DNA of 64,000 nt from Alphaproteobacteria bacterium (GTDB lineage: Bacteria; Pseudomonadota; Alphaproteobacteria; Sphingomonadales; Emcibacteraceae). Positions within the stretch are counted from its first letter, which is position 1. Every line of letters begins with the position of its first letter. Shown here in pieces: positions 63,307-64,000 of the stretch. Below the pieces are notes generated by a model. That model did not search any database and had not been told where the DNA came from. It saw only the letters and a list, made by a program, of their open reading frames with translations. The translations under genes and the position numbers were made by a program. Location: the NCBI GenBank assembly GCA_030428615.1, contig JAUIDN010000010.1, forward strand, positions 1 to 64,000, in the 5' to 3' direction.

Positions 63307-64000
63307 ATGGATAACAATGTTGTGATCAATCAAAAGCTTATCTCGGTAGAGCGCGCGGCTGCTGACCTGCGGCGCGGGGGAAGTGTGCTTGTTGCCGGTG
63401 ATGATCAGGTGATCCTTGTGACATCCGCAGAACTCATAACCGATGAAAAACTGGAAAAATTATCCCGTGTTTCCAAAGAGGAACCCCTGGTCGGATTAAC
63501 CTATAACCGGGCCAATGTATTAAAAATCTCCCCACGTTCCGGTGATGTCGCACTGGTAAAAATTAAAGATTATATGGATAGTGGCGTTATTTCATCAATG
63601 GCGGACCCGGCGGATGATCTTCTAAGGCCGATGCAGGGGCCTTTTCAAGTTGCGCCCAAGGCCCCAAGTGACGTTCATAGCGCCGGAATCAGGCTTTGTA
63701 AGATCGCGAAGCTGTTACCCGCTGCTGTTTTTTCCGGCCCGGTTAAGGATGCAAAAAAATGGGCCATTGAAAACAACACATTGTGTATCAACGCAGCAGA
63801 CATTACCGATTATGCGCTAAATGATGCATTGGCGCTGAACATCATAACCTCAGCAAAGGTGCCGCTTGAGGACGCGGAAAATGCAACCATGGTTGCTTTT
63901 CGCCCTAGCGACGGCGGAACAGAACACTTTGCCATTATTATCGGTGATCCGCCGCGCGATAAACCAGTGCTCACCCGTATTCATTCCGAATGTTTTACTG
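63307..64000 (+). CDS. ribA: GTP cyclohydrolase II, 5' part (cut by the window edge)
   Basis: An open frame from ATG 63307 runs off the right edge (231 codons seen). The N-terminal ~200 residues resemble a RibB (DHBP synthase)-like domain but lack its metal/active-site DDEDREN-type motif (here GDDQVILVTSAEL), so the domain is degenerate. The frame ends with KPVLTRIHSECFT, the very start of the GTP cyclohydrolase II domain (normally followed by GD-x-F-x-S). Alphaproteobacterial RibA proteins often have this arrangement. It makes the first riboflavin precursor from GTP. The Shine-Dalgarno is weak. Confidence 0.85.
   Translation, partial: MDNNVVINQKLISVERAAADLRRGGSVLVAGDDQVILVTSAELITDEKLEKLSRVSKEEPLVGLTYNRANVLKISPRSGDVALVKIKDYMDSGVISSMADPADDLLRPMQGPFQVAPKAPSDVHSAGIRLCKIAKLLPAAVFSGPVKDAKKWAIENNTLCINAADITDYALNDALALNIITSAKVPLEDAENATMVAFRPSDGGTEHFAIIIGDPPRDKPVLTRIHSECFT

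Overview
This 64 kb window is chromosomal DNA from a fairly low-GC alphaproteobacterium. The evidence is the order zapE, mdh-sucC-sucD-sucA-sucB-lpd; the TauE/TIGR02186 pair; the fatty-acid and valine degradation genes; the PrdX/YbbN/LON-domain/Trm112 block; and a GTP cyclohydrolase II with a degenerate RibB-like N-terminus. I cannot place it reliably below class. Most of the window is ordinary housekeeping DNA. I see no prophage, CRISPR array, restriction system or defence island.

Layout. 1-660: mobile-element debris, namely an IS30-family transposase start with an in-frame amber codon running off the left edge, and the last ~70 codons of a Xer-type recombinase. 660-8.3 kb: a P-loop kinase-like protein, an M14 carboxypeptidase divergent from two tandem POT peptide transporters, an iodotyrosine-deiodinase-like nitroreductase and a Uup-type ABC-F ATPase. 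8.3-13.4 kb: a membrane histidine kinase, msrPQ with yjbQ, and a Tat-exported class V PLP enzyme. 13.4-20.3 kb: a DUF481 outer-membrane protein, a YceI protein and a three-gene beta-oxidation operon. 20.6-27.2 kb: TauE/TIGR02186, a small sigma-54-controlled unknown gene, aminopeptidase P, and the valine-catabolic pair mmsA/HIBCH. 27.3-35.1 kb: a lipoprotein D-aminoacylase, a secreted Bsr-like amino-acid racemase, a MacB/FtsX-type permease behind a sigma-54 promoter with two palindromic upstream sites, a second Tat-exported class V PLP enzyme and a TauE-like permease. 35.2-45.5 kb: the TCA-cycle gene cluster and zapE. 45.5-51 kb: three tandem paralogous small unknown proteins, an L,D-transpeptidase-fold gene behind pspABC, divergent pspF, a phosphofructokinase and tRNA-Gly(GCC). 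51-64 kb: PrdX, YbbN, LON-domain protein, Trm112, a UbiH-type hydroxylase, Amt, FtsK, LolA, a probable C-rich small RNA, an unknown gene, exonuclease III, a pteridine pair (SDR plus PTPS/QueD-like), an OmpR-type regulator and the 5' part of ribA.

Themes. (1) Peptide and D-amino-acid handling: peptidases, POT transporters, D-aminoacylase, periplasmic racemase and two exported PLP enzymes. (2) Envelope stress: the Psp system with a linked YkuD-domain gene. (3) sigma-54: GG-N10-GC elements lie before pspA, before the MacB-like permease and, at full consensus, before a 97-residue unknown gene; a weaker one lies before amt. The most interesting unexplained items are that sigma-54-controlled gene, the three small paralogs at 45.56-46.45 kb, the palindromic activator-like sites before the permease, the halotyrosine-dehalogenase-like nitroreductase, and the small RNA at about 59.6 kb.
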